This document shows positions 62,740 through 64,000 of a DNA stretch of 64,000 bases, piece by piece (positions within the stretch are counted from its first letter, which is position 1; each line of letters begins with the position of its first letter). The notes under the pieces are model-generated. The model was not told where the DNA came from. It saw only the letters and a list, made by a program, of their open reading frames with translations, and did no database searches. The position numbers were made by a program, and so were the translations under genes. This DNA comes from Mesorhizobium sp. B2-1-1 (GTDB lineage: Bacteria; Pseudomonadota; Alphaproteobacteria; Rhizobiales; Rhizobiaceae), in contig NZ_CP083954.1 of assembly GCF_006442975.2 (NCBI RefSeq), positions 2,115,501 through 2,179,500 of the forward strand. Direction: 5' to 3'.

Positions 62740-63255
62740 CTACAGCTTGCTCGGCACCAGGCCAGCCAGCCAGTTGGCTGACCGCTTGGCCATGTCGGCG
62801 GTCGCCGATACAGCGCGGCCAAGATCGGTCTTGACGACGGCATAGCCGTTTTTCGTACGATAGAGCACGCCGGTGCCGCCATCGACCACCTGTTCATAGG
62901 CGACCGGCCGCGCGGCGGCCGCTTCCATCGCCGTCGTCGGCGAGCCGACCGGGACCGTCGGCCTGTGGCTCAGCTCGGGCGGCAGCGTCGGTTCAACGGC
63001 GCGGCTGGCGGGCCTCAGCTCCGGGCGCGAAGCGGTCGCGGCCAGTTGCGAGGAGGACGCGGAACCTTTCGCGCGGCAGATGCCAGAGACGAGCGGATAG
63101 TTGAAATTGCGCTCGTGCAGCATCTGGCTCTTCATCGCCGCTTCGCACTCGGCGATGGTCGACCACTTGGCCGGCGTCTCGCCGATATATTCGCAAAGCT
63201 TGGCGTCGCAGTCGCAGCCGACGATGGTCATGGCGACAAGGGCGGTCTTGATCAC
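62740..63255 (-). CDS. hypothetical protein with cysteine-rich N-terminus
   Basis: 171 residues from a GTG start (GAGGGGAC upstream). The N-terminus MIKTALVAMTIVGCDCDAKLCEYIG is followed by a serine- and proline-rich linker, then a C-terminal helical part (GRAVSATADMAKRSANWLAG). The start resembles a short signal or membrane anchor with a CxC motif; the KWSTIAECEAAM segment is common in small periplasmic rhizobial proteins. No known domain. Function unknown. Confidence 0.6.
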   Translation of the reverse strand: MIKTALVAMTIVGCDCDAKLCEYIGETPAKWSTIAECEAAMKSQMLHERNFNYPLVSGICRAKGSASSSQLAATASRPELRPASRAVEPTLPPELSHRPTVPVGSPTTAMEAAAARPVAYEQVVDGGTGVLYRTKNGYAVVKTDLGRAVSATADMAKRSANWLAGLVPSKL

Positions 63256-63463
63256 GGTCTCGTCCCCTCGATGTGCCCCTCGGCAGCCCATTCAGGTGCA
63301 TGTCGCTGTCCAAACCGGTCCCTGAGCGGAGCCCGCGGGCACGCTTTGGGCGACATGCGACAGTCCATCGCGCGCGAACAAGGCGGGATTTGGCCGCGAT
63401 TGTGAAATGAGCGTGGCGTGGCGCTCGACACGGCCGTTCTCCGCGCAGCGTGGCCGAAAGGCC

Positions 63464-64000
63464 TCAGTAGTCGTAGACGTGCTCCAGCCTGGCGCCTGAC
63501 TTGATCAGCGCCGGCAATACCAGATGCAGCCTGGGTACGGCTACGACCATGCCGGTGCGGCGTGTCGATGGATCGGCCGGCAGCGGATAGCTGAACAGGA
63601 TGCGCATGCCTTCGGGGACGGCGATCGAATCCGTGGAGAGCACGGTGATCATGATCTCGTCGTTGCCGCCGATCTCGACGAATGAGACGCCCTTGTCGAT
63701 CAGGCGCGGAATCATGTCGGTGAACATCTGGTAGCGCTTGGTGACGAAAACGGTGCCGTCGGGGCCGTAGTCGCGTTCGAGCAAGGTGTCGGCTTCGTTG
63801 CGCGTCGCTTCGCCGACCGGTCCCTTGGCCCAGACGTGGATGTCGAGCAAGGCCGGATCGGACGTTGCCGCGAGTGCCTGCCTGATCAGGCTGGCATAGA
63901 ACTGCTTGATCGTGTCGGCGAGGCCGAAGGCAAGCTTTCGTTCGCTGGAGCGCACGGCGCTGTCGCCCGGCGCCGGCTGGACCGCGAAAAGCCCGGCGCG
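63464..64000 (-). CDS. unrecognised protein, 5' end outside window
   Basis: The reading frame stays open to base 64000, so the gene is cut; at least 178 codons are visible. It is alpha/beta, with RYQMFTDMIPRLIDKGVSFVEIGG-type sequence (split) and a C-terminal VVAVPRLHLVLPALIKSG strand-helix. No membrane helix or known motif is visible. An in-frame GTG at about 63955 is probably internal because coding-like sequence continues upstream. I do not recognise the family. Confidence 0.65.
   Translation of the reverse strand, partial: RAGLFAVQPAPGDSAVRSSERKLAFGLADTIKQFYASLIRQALAATSDPALLDIHVWAKGPVGEATRNEADTLLERDYGPDGTVFVTKRYQMFTDMIPRLIDKGVSFVEIGGNDEIMITVLSTDSIAVPEGMRILFSYPLPADPSTRRTGMVVAVPRLHLVLPALIKSGARLEHVYDY

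Overview
The window looks like about 64 kb of chromosome from an alphaproteobacterium of the order Rhizobiales, most probably Mesorhizobium or a close relative. The reasons are the uniformly high GC content, an operonic petABC cytochrome bc1 locus, a BA14K-family protein, DUF1127 and UbiK small proteins, a UvrB with long extra termini, and a perfect CtrA-type box. No tRNA or rRNA gene, transposase, integrase, phage gene or CRISPR array was seen. Most of the window is ordinary core genome with a few accessory patches. The genes at both edges are cut.

1-16.9 kb: the end of an ABC exporter followed by a GNAT acetyltransferase and a small conserved protein; an alpha/beta hydrolase and a cupin; the petABC operon with a clear terminator; an FMN-dependent alpha-hydroxy-acid dehydrogenase; apt; two overlapping MaoC-fold proteins; a CorA transporter; a purine permease divergent from guanine deaminase (guanine import and deamination); a YddG-type exporter; and the translation genes ychF, pth and rplY.

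17-31.9 kb: a SAM-dependent methyltransferase faces a membrane GGDEF-EAL protein across a promoter region with a perfect TTAA-N7-TTAAC box. Next is a five-gene cluster (FMN reductase, LLM monooxygenase, ABC permease, binding protein, ATPase) that fits uptake and oxidative desulfonation of an organosulfur compound. A fosmidomycin-resistance-type MFS exporter faces an AraC regulator. Then come prs, a small lipoprotein, an M24-fold hydrolase without the usual metal ligands, and pgeF.

32-42.7 kb: a MidA-type methyltransferase and lgt overlap; then an orphan BrnA-type antitoxin-like gene, ubiK, a YbjN protein, csaA and a GT4 glycosyltransferase. A MarR / OmpR-type response regulator / histidine kinase set is packed together opposite ilvE. 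A glycine-rich membrane peptide and a metallo-beta-lactamase-fold hydrolase follow.

42.7-51 kb is richest in small genes: a BA14K protein, three cold-shock proteins within about 3.2 kb, a lipoprotein with two four-cysteine Kazal-like domains, several short conserved proteins (one of 45 residues), a TPR-sulfotransferase, DUF1428 and VOC proteins, a DUF1127 peptide and a HigBA toxin-antitoxin pair with two operator-like palindromes.

51-64 kb: an ABC-F ATPase, an unusually long UvrB (1053 residues) with a degenerate repeat near its C-terminus, a Tlde1/DUF2778-domain envelope protein, a secreted protein of unknown function divergent from a CapA-family protein, a DUF3137 membrane protein, a DUF2314 protein and two unrecognised genes, the last running off the edge. 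I found no clear unknown multi-gene system. The best leads are the CtrA box between the methyltransferase and the c-di-GMP gene, the UvrB terminal repeats, the duplicated Kazal-like lipoprotein and the metal-site-less M24 protein.
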